A stretch of 38,407 nt of DNA from Euryarchaeota archaeon UBA462 (GTDB lineage: Archaea; Thermoplasmatota; Poseidoniia; Poseidoniales; Thalassarchaeaceae), in contig DAYD01000018.1 of NCBI GenBank assembly GCA_002506755.1, positions 112,132-150,538 on the forward strand. Direction: 5' to 3'. Under the pieces are notes generated by a model. It saw only the letters and a program-made list of their open reading frames with translations. It made no database searches and had not been told where the DNA came from. The position numbers and the translations under genes were made by a program. Shown here one piece after another: positions 15,997 to 25,341 of the stretch; position 1 is the first letter of the stretch, and each line of letters starts with the position of its first letter.

Positions 15997-18975
15997 TCAT
16001 ACCAAGCCGATTAGGTGTTGACCAGTGTAACTACCGGGCTCCTTCGAAACTATGTCTGGGGGGCCAGTCGCGACAATCTCTCCTCCAAGTTCTCCCCCTT
16101 CTGGGCCCAGGTCGATTATCCAATCTGCACATTTTATGACATCGAGATGATGCTCGATTACAATCACTGTGTGACCGTTCCTTCTCAGACGGAGCAGAAC
16201 ATCAATTAGCTGATGAACGTCTGAGAGGCCCAATCCAGTTGTAGGCTCATCTAGAATGTAAAATGTGTGCTTCCTCGGAGGCCTATGTAATTCGGTTGCT
16301 AATTTTACCCTCTGAGCCTCACCGCCTGAGAGGGTTGTGGCAGGTTGACCCAATCGAATGTACCCTAGGCCTACATCACGAACTGTTTCTACAATTCTGT
16401 GAATTTTGGGCTGATTCTTGAAAAAGACGCATGCTTCGTCTACGCTCATATCCAAAACATCGTGTATTGTTTTCCCCTTCCACTTGACTTCGAGAGTCTC
16501 GCGGGTGTATCTTTTTCCTTTGCAGACATCGCATGTGACCCAAACATCAGGTAGGAAATTCATCTCAAGCTTTGTGGAACCAGCGCCACTACAAGCTTCA
16601 CACCTTCCACCCCTCACGTTGAATGAGAATTGCCCAGGAGGATATCCTCTTTCTTTAGCTAGTTTGGTCTCAGAGAATAGCTCTCTTATCGGTCCAAAGG
16701 CGCCGGTATATGTTGCAGGGTTCGATCTTGGGGTCCGGCCTATCGGTGATTGGTCGATTACTATGGCCTTGTCGACCTGCTCGAGGCCTGATATCGAGTC
16801 CATCGCTCCCGGGGTTGAATCTGATCCATGAAGCTCGCGTAGGAGTGCGGGAGCAAGTGTCTCCGTCACCAGGGAAGATTTCCCGGACCCGGAAACACCT
16901 GTTACTGCGACGACGCATCCTAGTGGTATCTTCACATCGATATCCTGAAGGTTGTTTTGTCTCGCTCCCCTTATTGTTATCCATCGATCGTTATCCGGCG
17001 ACACCCTATCCTCCGGAATTGGAATTCCCCTTCTTCCTGAAAGATAGGCTGCTGTTAAGCTATCTTTGTTTTTCAAAAGTTGCTCATAAGTTCCATTAAC
17101 AACCAATTTCCCACCCTCCTTCCCAGCTCCAGGGCCTAAATCCACGAGCCAATCGGCCTGCTTCATTGTAGCCTCATCGTGTTCCACGACCAGTAGGGTA
17201 TTTCCAAGATCTGTAAGTTCTCTAAGGGTTTGTAGTAGCCTGTCATTATCTCTTGGGTGTAGGCCTATGCTGGGCTCGTCCAAGACATACATCACTCCAG
17301 TTAGCCTCGTTCCAATCTGCGTTGCGAGTCGAATTCTTTGGCTTTCGCCTCCTGATAGGGTGTTTGCTCTTCGATCGAGTGTAAGGTAATCCAAGCCTAC
17401 TAAGGCCAAAAACCGGAGTCTGGATTCTATTTCTTTTATTATTTCCTTCCCAATATACATCGATCTCTCATCTAGTCTTTCCGTAAATTGCACTGTCTCG
17501 CTATTTGGTGCCTCTCTATCCAGTTTTGACCATGTATCGTCTAGCGCTCCTAAGCGCCAGTTCTGAACTACTGCAAGAGCCTCGAGAACGCTGCACTTGG
17601 AAATTCCTGGAAGATTGATTCCTCCAACTGTAACCCTAGATACTGCCTGATTCAGCTTGTCCCCCATGCAGGTCATGCATGGCTCGTCGGTCATGTATGA
17701 GGAAAGTCGGGACCTCGTTTTCTCTGAGCTTGTATCGGTGTATGTTCTTTGAAGCCGCGAAAAAACTCCCTCCCAAGGTCTTGCCATCCTGTATGAAGAC
17801 CCCTTCTCTGAATTGAATTCGAAGTTTATTGTCTCACCACCGGATCCATTGAGCATTATATCGATGCTGTCCTCGTCTAATTCTCCAAAGGGTACGTTTG
17901 TCGGTATGCCGAAATGGTTGCAGGTTTGGGTCATCTGGCTTCTGTACCATCCCGACATCATAGATCTCCTGAATGGTCTTATGCATCCCTCTTCAACAGT
18001 AGCAGTTCTGTCGATAACTAGCTCTGGAGAGAATGTTCGCTGTACGCCCAATCCTTGACAAGTGGCGCAGGCTCCTAGTGGGTTGTTAAAGGAGAAAACC
18101 CGTGGACTCATCTCTGGGAGGAATGCCCCATGAGTGGGGCACGCGAACTCCTCAGAATACGCGATTATCTCGCCCTCTTGAGTTCGGAATCTTTGCTCAT
18201 CTAAGTTGTCGTCTCCGGGCTTGGGAGAGCTAAGACTCTCTACCGCTACAGAACCTGCTCCAAGCCTGAGTCCTGCCTCCACTGCCTCGGTGAGTCTCTG
18301 ACGATTGGTAAGAGTGAGTAACATTCGATCTATCCTTACATCGATGTCATGTCTCAGATTTTTTTCGAGCGAAGGTGGTTCTTCGAAACTCTCCTCCCTC
18401 CCATTAATTTTCCCTGATAGGTATCCTTGATCGACTAAGGCTGAAAACAAATCGGCATGAGTTCCCTTTCTATTTCTTATTGCAGGGCTCCAGATAGCTA
18501 TCCCGTGACCTTCAAACCTCCACAGAACGTCATCTACTATCTCCTGAACAGTTCTTCTGCTGACCTCCTTACCGCATTCGGGACAGTGGGGCAATCCTAC
18601 TCTGGCCCAGAGCAACCTCATGTAATCCATCATTTCAGTCACCGTAGCAACTGTGGATCGAGGATTATGGCTTCCTTGTTTTTGATCAATACTAATCGCC
18701 GGTGATAGCCCCTCAATAGAGTCGCAATCTGGCTTTTTCATCTGGCCGAGAAACTGCCTTGCATATGAGCTGAGGCTCTCCACGTATCTTCTCTGGCCCT
18801 CAGCGTAAAGTGTGTCGAATGCAAGACTGGACTTACCTGATCCTGAAACACCTGAAATGACTACAAACTTGCCTCTTGGAATACTGACGTCTATGTCCTT
18901 GAGATTGTGGGTTCTAGCACCCTTAACCTCTATCCAACCATCATTGGCGAAGCCATTATCGTCAGGATCAACCAT
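15997..18975 (-). CDS. uvrA: excinuclease ABC subunit A
   Basis: A 992-residue UvrA, the damage-recognition ATPase of bacterial-type nucleotide excision repair. It has two ABC modules, each with a GVSGSGKSSL Walker A (about 40 and 690) and an LSGGE signature (LSGGESQRIRLA, LSGGEAQRVKLA). The zinc-binding CPECG near the N-terminus is followed by only a partial second half, whereas the C-terminal zinc hairpin is complete (CEAC ... CDVC around the 19-residue loop). Length is slightly above the usual 940-960. A GAGGTG Shine-Dalgarno sequence sits 5 bases before the ATG. UvrABC in mesophilic archaea is generally seen as acquired from bacteria; uvrB and uvrC are not in this window. moeA lies 63 bases upstream on the same strand. 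Confidence 0.97.
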   Translation of the reverse strand: MVDPDDNGFANDGWIEVKGARTHNLKDIDVSIPRGKFVVISGVSGSGKSSLAFDTLYAEGQRRYVESLSSYARQFLGQMKKPDCDSIEGLSPAISIDQKQGSHNPRSTVATVTEMMDYMRLLWARVGLPHCPECGKEVSRRTVQEIVDDVLWRFEGHGIAIWSPAIRNRKGTHADLFSALVDQGYLSGKINGREESFEEPPSLEKNLRHDIDVRIDRMLLTLTNRQRLTEAVEAGLRLGAGSVAVESLSSPKPGDDNLDEQRFRTQEGEIIAYSEEFACPTHGAFLPEMSPRVFSFNNPLGACATCQGLGVQRTFSPELVIDRTATVEEGCIRPFRRSMMSGWYRSQMTQTCNHFGIPTNVPFGELDEDSIDIMLNGSGGETINFEFNSEKGSSYRMARPWEGVFSRLQRTYTDTSSEKTRSRLSSYMTDEPCMTCMGDKLNQAVSRVTVGGINLPGISKCSVLEALAVVQNWRLGALDDTWSKLDREAPNSETVQFTERLDERSMYIGKEIIKEIESRLRFLALVGLDYLTLDRRANTLSGGESQRIRLATQIGTRLTGVMYVLDEPSIGLHPRDNDRLLQTLRELTDLGNTLLVVEHDEATMKQADWLVDLGPGAGKEGGKLVVNGTYEQLLKNKDSLTAAYLSGRRGIPIPEDRVSPDNDRWITIRGARQNNLQDIDVKIPLGCVVAVTGVSGSGKSSLVTETLAPALLRELHGSDSTPGAMDSISGLEQVDKAIVIDQSPIGRTPRSNPATYTGAFGPIRELFSETKLAKERGYPPGQFSFNVRGGRCEACSGAGSTKLEMNFLPDVWVTCDVCKGKRYTRETLEVKWKGKTIHDVLDMSVDEACVFFKNQPKIHRIVETVRDVGLGYIRLGQPATTLSGGEAQRVKLATELHRPPRKHTFYILDEPTTGLGLSDVHQLIDVLLRLRRNGHTVIVIEHHLDVIKCADWIIDLGPEGGELGGEIVATGPPDIVSKEPGSYTGQHLIGLV

Positions 18976-19038
18976 TTGTGCACCTCGGTAAGCTGATAGT
19001 ATCGGCTTACTCCTTTGAATCCATGCTTGTCATCGTGT

Positions 19039-20247
19039 CTAGAGCAGCCAAAGGGCGTCAATTGTATCACCTGATTCGGCGTGGGTGCCGGGCGGAAGCA
19101 TGGATAGGCCATTATGCGCGACTAAACTGTGGATATTTCCGCTGCCTTGATGAGTTTCTGTGGAGCCAACCAAAGCGTCTCCTTCTTGCTTTATGGAAAT
19201 CCTTCTCATGCATAACTTGTTTGCTGCTCCTTTTAGTGGTTCTTTCATCTGTACTCTCACTTTGTTTGCGAGTCTCTTTCCCTTTTCTTCAACAGATCCC
19301 ATAGAGTGCGCGATCCAAGGTGCGACCAGAACCGTGAAAACTACGTGACTGCTGACTGGGTTACCGGGAAGCCCGAATATTGGCTTCCCTGACCAAGAGC
19401 CAAAGAGAGGTGGGCCTCCTGGCCTCATCAGTACTCTCCAAAAGGCTATTTCTCCCTCTTTTTCCATGATTTCTCTGACGAAGTCCCACTTGCCCATACT
19501 AACACCTCCACTTGTGATTATTGCATCGCATTTTATCGATGCATAGTTCAATACCTCTCTCAGACTTTCTATGCTGTCTTGGATTAGTGCAAATCTCATC
19601 GGCATCCCCCCCATCCTAGCCACTAGAGAAGCGATGCCATAGGTGTTCGATTCGTAAATGGATCCATCGGAGAGTGGTTCTCCAGGGGGTATTAGCTCGT
19701 CACCTACGCCGATTATTGCGATCTTAGGTTTTTGAACAACTTCTAGCTGATTATGACCCATAGTGGCAGAAAGAGAAATGGCAGCCGATTCTAGTACTGA
19801 ACCCCCAACGAGTGCAACCTGTCCTTTCTCCAAATTTTCGGCTCTCTTCCTTATGTACTCAGGCCTTGCAGGTCCATTTATGATCACGTGATTTCCTATT
19901 GACTTGGAGTCTTCGATCATTACGATTGCGTCGGATCCCGCTGGCATTGGGGCTCCAGTCATGATGCAGCATGCCTCTCCTTCACCCACAAATGGGACCT
20001 CTTTGCTTCCTGCTTGGCTCGTTCCAATGATCTTCAGCCTATTACCGAGGACCTGGCAATCGGACTGTCTAACTGCCCATCCATCCATTGCTGAATTGTC
20101 AAATCGAGGATCGTCAACTTTTGATGCTAGGTCGATGGCGAGAATCCTGCCTGATGCCTGATCTAGGGATATTAATTCGGTTTTCCTAGGAAGTGGATTG
20201 GTTAGAGCTATCTCAAGCGCCCGTTCAAGGGTCACGCCCTTCTCCAT
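19039..20247 (-). CDS. moeA: molybdopterin molybdenumtransferase
   Basis: A 402-residue MoeA, which inserts molybdate into adenylated molybdopterin to form the molybdenum cofactor. Visible are the N-terminal domain with the DDPRFDNSAMDGWAV motif (about 41-55), the GEACCIMTGAPMPAGSDAIVMIED segment (about 87-110), the ITSGGVSMGKWDF motif of the central MoCF domain (about 244-256) and the GLPGNPVSS motif (about 293-301). Length is normal. It heads the moeA-uvrA-BI-1-lysE run and is divergent from a TauE-type exporter. No molybdoenzyme is encoded in the window. The archaeal family also includes proteins selecting tungstate, so metal choice is open. Confidence 0.95.
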   Translation of the reverse strand: MEKGVTLERALEIALTNPLPRKTELISLDQASGRILAIDLASKVDDPRFDNSAMDGWAVRQSDCQVLGNRLKIIGTSQAGSKEVPFVGEGEACCIMTGAPMPAGSDAIVMIEDSKSIGNHVIINGPARPEYIRKRAENLEKGQVALVGGSVLESAAISLSATMGHNQLEVVQKPKIAIIGVGDELIPPGEPLSDGSIYESNTYGIASLVARMGGMPMRFALIQDSIESLREVLNYASIKCDAIITSGGVSMGKWDFVREIMEKEGEIAFWRVLMRPGGPPLFGSWSGKPIFGLPGNPVSSHVVFTVLVAPWIAHSMGSVEEKGKRLANKVRVQMKEPLKGAANKLCMRRISIKQEGDALVGSTETHQGSGNIHSLVAHNGLSMLPPGTHAESGDTIDALWLL

Positions 20248-20296
20248 GAGCTACCCTAGGGGGTGTAGTTGAAGTGTCCTTCCCAGACCGGGGGCT

Positions 20297-21055
20297 GTGA
20301 TCACGATTGAGCTGTTGGTGTTACTTCTGTCTCTTTTCCTAATCGCCGCTCTGTACTCTTCTGTAGGTTTGGGGGGTGCCTCTGGTTACCTAGCCGTCCT
20401 ATCGATGGCTAGCTTGGCTGAAAACGAGTCGATTTGGTTCAAGCAATATGCCTGGTCTCTTAATCTGGTGGTCGCAGGTCTGGCCTTTTGGCAATATAGA
20501 AGGTCTGGGCACCACGATGTTAGCCTCTCTGCCCCTTTCGTAGCTACCAGCGTGCCAATGGCAGCAATTGGAGGTTATCTGCTCGTAGGAGGGGACTTGT
20601 ATGATGTGCTGCTATCAATAGCTCTGATTTTTGCGGCTTGGAGGTTGCTTTCGGGAAGTCGCAAATCGCAGGAGATTTCCTTTCTAAGTATACCTAGAGC
20701 TTCCTTAATCGGGGGCATAATTGGTTTTGGTAGTGGAATTATCGGCACAGGAGGGGGAATTTTTCTACTCCCTGCACTTATTCTGGGTGGTTGGGCAACT
20801 GAAAAGCAGGCCGCGGCTACCACGTCATTATTCGTTTGGCTTAACTCCTTAGCGGGTCTGATAGGGGTTGGACTAGCAGGAAGGTTGGATTTAGATCATG
20901 GATTGCTATTCTCCTTCATAATTGCCGTATTACTAGGCGGTATCATTGGTTCTAGATACGGCTCACAAGTCTCGTCTCAAGATGGGATTAGGATGATTTT
21001 GGCGATAGTGCTCTTGCTTGCAGCGGCTAAGAGAGTACTAGAAGTGATTGCCTAA
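20297..21055 (+). CDS. TauE/SafE-family sulfite/anion exporter
   Basis: A 252-residue membrane protein of the TauE/SafE family (formerly DUF81), beginning at GTG. The two family repeats are visible: ALYSSVGLGGASGYL near 18-32 and GFGSGIIGTGGGIFLLPALIL near 142-162, each a Gly-rich helix break. About seven to eight hydrophobic segments. Members export sulfite, sulfoacetate or other organosulfur anions. Its divergent partner is moeA, separated by 49 bases. It converges on purQ with a 1-base gap. The substrate is not known here, but the window also carries sulfate-activation genes at 29166-30889. Confidence 0.88.
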   Translation: MITIELLVLLLSLFLIAALYSSVGLGGASGYLAVLSMASLAENESIWFKQYAWSLNLVVAGLAFWQYRRSGHHDVSLSAPFVATSVPMAAIGGYLLVGGDLYDVLLSIALIFAAWRLLSGSRKSQEISFLSIPRASLIGGIIGFGSGIIGTGGGIFLLPALILGGWATEKQAAATTSLFVWLNSLAGLIGVGLAGRLDLDHGLLFSFIIAVLLGGIIGSRYGSQVSSQDGIRMILAIVLLLAAAKRVLEVIA

Positions 21056-21056
21056 T

Positions 21057-21857
21057 TTAGGAAACGTATTTTATTGCGTTATGGAATATCTGCATTCCCT
21101 CTCCTTCTCCCTGCTCTTTTTTTTCTCTTGTCCACGTGGCACCCAGCCATGTCGAATGGTTAGCCTCTGGGTGAGGCATTATTCCAAAGACAAGACCTGT
21201 TGGGTCGCACACTCCTGCGACGTTTCTCCAACTCTGGTTAGGTGATATCGGGTATGGAAGGATTTCATCGCTTGCGCTTGGGTACTGCTTTGAGGGGTCA
21301 ACATACCTAGCTACCAACTGTCCCGATTTCGCCCATTTATCCATTAATGAGTTATCGTTGGTGACAAATTTACCCTCTCCATGGCGGACTGGTACCCTGA
21401 TTCTGTCCATTCCAGAAGTCCAGATACAAGGACTGTCGTGGTCGAATTCTAAAGTTGTCCACCTGTTCTCATACTGCCCACTATCATTGAGAGCGAGTGA
21501 AGCTGTTTGAGATAGGCTGACGTCTTCGTCTCCTGGAAGTAGCCCCATTTTTACTAAAACCTGAAATCCGTTGCAAATCCCAATCACAGGTTTTCCTGAA
21601 GTCACGAACTCTCTTACCTGTTCCCTCAAACCGAATCTAAGTCGATTGCCCAGTAGTCTTCCGCTGCCGAGGTGATCTCCGAAAGAGAATCCTCCTGGGA
21701 TTGCCATAATTTGGTAGTCGGAAAGTTTCTTTTCACCCCTCACCAGCCTGTTTAAGTGTATTCTATCGGCTTCTGCTCCAGCCATCCTGAATACTGCCAT
21801 AGTCTCAAGCTCGCAATTTATGCCAAATCCCGAGAGCACTGCCACTCTTGGTCTCAT
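21057..21857 (-). CDS. purQ: phosphoribosylformylglycinamidine synthase glutaminase subunit
   Basis: PurQ, about 266 residues, supplies ammonia from glutamine to the FGAM synthase PurL in purine synthesis. From the ATG at 21857 the protein begins MRPRVAVLSGFGINCE, the family N-terminus. The nucleophile Cys is in GICNGFQVL (about 91-99) and the His/Glu pair in MPHPEANHS near the C-terminus. The start overlaps the purL stop as ATGA, the reason for rejecting the longer frame to 21890. The length is typical of the PurQ form paired with PurL proteins that carry their own PurS-like part. Confidence 0.95.
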   Translation of the reverse strand: MRPRVAVLSGFGINCELETMAVFRMAGAEADRIHLNRLVRGEKKLSDYQIMAIPGGFSFGDHLGSGRLLGNRLRFGLREQVREFVTSGKPVIGICNGFQVLVKMGLLPGDEDVSLSQTASLALNDSGQYENRWTTLEFDHDSPCIWTSGMDRIRVPVRHGEGKFVTNDNSLMDKWAKSGQLVARYVDPSKQYPSASDEILPYPISPNQSWRNVAGVCDPTGLVFGIMPHPEANHSTWLGATWTREKKEQGEGEGMQIFHNAIKYVS

Positions 21858-24800
21858 ACCTTTCCACCTCCGTGGAGTGTGCCTTTCCAAGATTCGCGAA
21901 GGGTGGACATCGACGATATCATCACGCTTTCACCACGCATGGTCACTAGGATCGGGTCATCATCGGAAACCTGTCCTAGGTAGTGGCATGTGGAGCCAGC
22001 CATTTCTGCCTCAAAGCTCTCCCTTTCTGATGGTCTTACACTGACTAGGATCCTGCCAAGACTCTCGCCAAAAAGAGCCCCCCAGACGTCTAACCCATTT
22101 GAGTCGGAATAGATAGGCGAGATTTCCACTTTGGCACCAGAATTGGACCCGAAGCAGGACTCGGCGAGAGCTACGGCTAGGCCTCCATCACTGCAGTCAT
22201 GGGCACTCTGTATGAGGCCCTTCTTCATGGCTGAGCTGATTGCCCTATATGAGGTCATATTCCTGTCGGTGTCTATCTGAGGGACCTCCCCTCCAATCCC
22301 TCCCACGCCTTCGTCCCTTAACATGTAAGATATTTCGCTGGCGCCTAGCTCTTGGTGGGTCTGGCCTATGAGGAAAATGAGGTCCCCCGGATTCTTGAAG
22401 TCAGAGGAGACGGCCTTTCTAACGTCTATGTGATTCCCTAGCAGGCTAAAGAGCAAAGTGGGAGGCACGCTAATTTTCTCTCCCCCGATTGTGGCGTCGT
22501 TTTTCATAGAGTCTTTTCCACTGATACAGGGAAGACGGTATGCTCTGCACACATCGTCAAGGGCCCTATTGGCTCTTACGAGCTGTGCCAATTTGTACCT
22601 TCCATCGGGAGTCTTTTCTGACTCCACAGGATCAGGCCAGCAGAAGTTGTCAAGGCCTGCAATCATGTCCAAATCTACTCCTACGCAAACTGCGTTTCTA
22701 AGAGCCTCATCTACCGAGGCTGCAGCCATGGCATAAGAGTCAATGTCGGAGTAGCGAGGTGAGATGCCATTTGAGACAACAAGGCCTTGGGTGCCCCCGT
22801 GAATCGGTGCAATCACTGCGGCATCCGACGGAGCATCTGAATTCGCTCCACAGAAGGGCTTGATTACGCTTTGAGCAATTACTTCGTGATCGTAAGAGCG
22901 CACCCACCACTCCTTGCTAGCTATGTTAGGTCTGGACATTAACCTCTGCAGAACTGCTCCCATGCCCTCTGGGCTCAACTCGGATGTTGAGATTGGATCG
23001 TGTACAGGAGGAATCCACTCAGAATCAAGGCTAAGTTGCGGGCAACCGTCATGAAGAAAAGAAATGGGAAGCTGCGCCACTGGAATTTCACCATATCTCA
23101 CAAAAAAGTCTCCTGTATCGGTGAAGATCCCTACCGCAGTAGCCTCGACTTCATGTAGTTCGGCAAGTGCCTCGAAATCCTCGGAGTCAGAGGGGCGAAC
23201 CCCAACGGTCATCCTTTCCTGAGATTCGGAAACAAGAATTTCCCAAGATGACAGGCCTTCCTGTTTCAAGGGGACTTTGGAGAGGTCTAAATCCGCCCCC
23301 CCAGTAAGCTCAGCCATTTCCCCCACGCTGCTGGAAAGACCGCCAGCACCATTGTCGGTTATTACTTGGATTAGCCCGGCATCTCTAGCTTCAATTATCA
23401 TATCAAGCATCTTTTTTTGAGTTATCGGATCTCCTATTTGTACTGCCGAACTGGGGCTCTCTTCTGTTAGTTCTAAACTAGAGAAGGTCGCTCCGTGAAT
23501 TCCGTCGCTGCCAACCCTACCCCCCACCATGTACACTACATCCCCTGGTTGTGGTGTCTTAATGTGGGATTCTCTACCATCAGGGAGTCTTCTCGGCATG
23601 ATTCCAATTGTCCCACAAAATACCAGCGGCTTACCGATGAAACGTTCGTCAAATACGATTGATCCATTCACGGTGGGGATTCCAGACTCGTTGCCACCAG
23701 ATCTTACGCCGGAGTGGACCCCTCTGAATACTCTAGAAGGGTGAAATAGGCCCTCGGGAATACTACCTGAATAGTCCGGGGGACCGAAGCAGAATACGTC
23801 GGTATTAGCAATCGGTCTAGCCCCTAAACCTGTGCCGAGAATATCACGGTTTACACCAACAATTCCAGTTATTGCACCTCCAAAGGGGTCTAGTGCACTA
23901 GGACTATTGTGGGTCTCAGCCTTTATGCACACGCTCCACTTATCGTTCCAAGATATGACACCTGAGTTGTCGTGAAATATACTAAGAAGCCAATCGACCT
24001 CCTTTTGTATGTCCAGAGTTGGCTGCATGATGTGAGTTCGGAAGAGAGAGTCGATGACTGACTCTTCTCCTGTTTGGATATCCACATGTCTAATTTTTGA
24101 GGCGAATATTTTGTGTGAGCAGTGTTCTGACCAAGTTTGTGCTAAACACTCTAGTTCGGCATCGGTCGGCCTATTGGGAGTAAGGCCGTTCTTTTTTCTA
24201 GAAGCTCTTACAGACATGTCCCTGTAGTGGGATTGTATGGCCCTCATTTCCTCCAAGTTTAAGGCTAGCAGGCCATCTTGGCTAATCCTAATGAGGTCTT
24301 CATCAGATACCTCCAGATCAACTGTGGCTGGGTTCTGAAATTCCACAGACGGTCTCTCTGAAAACTCAAGGTCTGGCCAGTGACCTTTGGAACAGTCGCT
24401 GGGCCCCGAAACAGAAGACCGTTCAATCATTGGATTGTATAGCGCGACCGCTAATTGCTCGGGGGAAACTTCCGGGGGCACACCCCAAAAGGCGTAGGTT
24501 CTAGATGTTGAGACGCTAGCTGAAGTGAGTGCCGGGAACAGGGTCATCAGACCGTCAAGACCTGCCTGCCCACTGTTATCAGTCACTCCTGGCTTGTAAC
24601 CAACTTGTATTGCCACTGTTGGCGGATGCTTAAATTTCTCAAGAAGCCTATATTCCCAAGATCCGTGTTCTATTACAGGATCGGCGAATAGGTCGTAGAC
24701 AAGTGAGCTAGCTTCGGTATCGGATATTTCTGCTCGAACCTGGTAGCCCAAAATAACCCTCACAGAGTCAACATCTATCCCATAGTCCGCCGAAAGCATC

Positions 24801-24889
24801 GATCGGGTCCTCTCTCCCCTTGAGTCAGTTAGTCCTGCCAACTCCTTAGTCGTGACTTCGAATAGCGTTGTTCGCTGAGTTGTTGGCAT
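21854..24889 (-). CDS. purL: phosphoribosylformylglycinamidine synthase, PurS-like/PurL fusion
   Basis: A 1011-residue FGAM synthase large subunit. The first about 180 residues resemble two copies of the PurS-like fold (IQVGYKPGVTDNSGQAG marks one), as in long FGAM synthases; the rest is the ATPase core with QTWSEHCSHKIF (about 245-256), ETHNSPSALDPFGGA, GTGLGARPIANTDV, TDNGAGGLSSSVGEM and the second-half DCSDGGLAVALAES. It has no glutaminase domain; purQ follows with an ATGA overlap. The result is intermediate between three-part PurS/L/Q and the single 1300-residue enzyme. A Shine-Dalgarno AGGTGA lies just before the ATG, 10 bases after the fluC stop, so fluC-purL-purQ may be cotranscribed. 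Confidence 0.95.
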   Translation of the reverse strand: MPTTQRTTLFEVTTKELAGLTDSRGERTRSMLSADYGIDVDSVRVILGYQVRAEISDTEASSLVYDLFADPVIEHGSWEYRLLEKFKHPPTVAIQVGYKPGVTDNSGQAGLDGLMTLFPALTSASVSTSRTYAFWGVPPEVSPEQLAVALYNPMIERSSVSGPSDCSKGHWPDLEFSERPSVEFQNPATVDLEVSDEDLIRISQDGLLALNLEEMRAIQSHYRDMSVRASRKKNGLTPNRPTDAELECLAQTWSEHCSHKIFASKIRHVDIQTGEESVIDSLFRTHIMQPTLDIQKEVDWLLSIFHDNSGVISWNDKWSVCIKAETHNSPSALDPFGGAITGIVGVNRDILGTGLGARPIANTDVFCFGPPDYSGSIPEGLFHPSRVFRGVHSGVRSGGNESGIPTVNGSIVFDERFIGKPLVFCGTIGIMPRRLPDGRESHIKTPQPGDVVYMVGGRVGSDGIHGATFSSLELTEESPSSAVQIGDPITQKKMLDMIIEARDAGLIQVITDNGAGGLSSSVGEMAELTGGADLDLSKVPLKQEGLSSWEILVSESQERMTVGVRPSDSEDFEALAELHEVEATAVGIFTDTGDFFVRYGEIPVAQLPISFLHDGCPQLSLDSEWIPPVHDPISTSELSPEGMGAVLQRLMSRPNIASKEWWVRSYDHEVIAQSVIKPFCGANSDAPSDAAVIAPIHGGTQGLVVSNGISPRYSDIDSYAMAAASVDEALRNAVCVGVDLDMIAGLDNFCWPDPVESEKTPDGRYKLAQLVRANRALDDVCRAYRLPCISGKDSMKNDATIGGEKISVPPTLLFSLLGNHIDVRKAVSSDFKNPGDLIFLIGQTHQELGASEISYMLRDEGVGGIGGEVPQIDTDRNMTSYRAISSAMKKGLIQSAHDCSDGGLAVALAESCFGSNSGAKVEISPIYSDSNGLDVWGALFGESLGRILVSVRPSERESFEAEMAGSTCHYLGQVSDDDPILVTMRGESVMISSMSTLRESWKGTLHGGGKV

Positions 24890-24899
24890 TCTTTCACCT

Positions 24900-25262
24900 C
24901 TACGCCAGAATGGCCTCGCTCAGATTCCAACCTAACCATGCAGAAAGTGGAGAGAGTAGATTTAATCCGACGTAAATTGCAGCCGTAGTGTTATTTCCCG
25001 CGTCTAGTAGTCTAGCGGTCTCGAGGCCGAAGGCTGACATGGTGGTGAATCCGCCAAGAACCCCCGTTCCCAACAACAAGACAGATTCTTCCTGTAATGA
25101 CAATCCAAAGACTGCTCCTAGTAGGAAGGCGCCGGAGAGGTTCACAATTAGGGTAGCCCAGGGTAGCTCTGTGTCGCTACCTGATGGAAGAAATTCCGTC
25201 ATTCCCCACCTAGCCATTGACCCTGCGGCTCCGCCCAAACCGACTATCAAAGCGGGGTGCAT
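24900..25262 (-). CDS. crcB: CrcB/FluC fluoride channel
   Basis: A 120-residue fluoride channel subunit (CrcB/Fluc), a small four-helix protein that works as an antiparallel dimer. Family motifs: GLGGAAGSMARW (about 7-18), LIVNLSGAFLLG (about 37-48, the conserved Asn of the pore) and GVLGGFTTMSAFGLE (about 67-81, with the FTTxS ion-contact segment). The frame extends upstream to 25466, but the extra 68 residues lack resemblance and overlap pyrF, so ATG 25262 is chosen; it gives the usual family length of about 120-125. purL follows after 10 bases. A single gene suggests a dual-topology homodimer. Confidence 0.92.
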   Translation of the reverse strand: MHPALIVGLGGAAGSMARWGMTEFLPSGSDTELPWATLIVNLSGAFLLGAVFGLSLQEESVLLLGTGVLGGFTTMSAFGLETARLLDAGNNTTAAIYVGLNLLSPLSAWLGWNLSEAILA

Positions 25263-25341
25263 GGTCCGCCCGAGGATTGACGGGGCTTCATATTTCTGAG
25301 CAAGGAAAGGCTTGACATAGTGGCCGTCACAGGTAAGGCTG

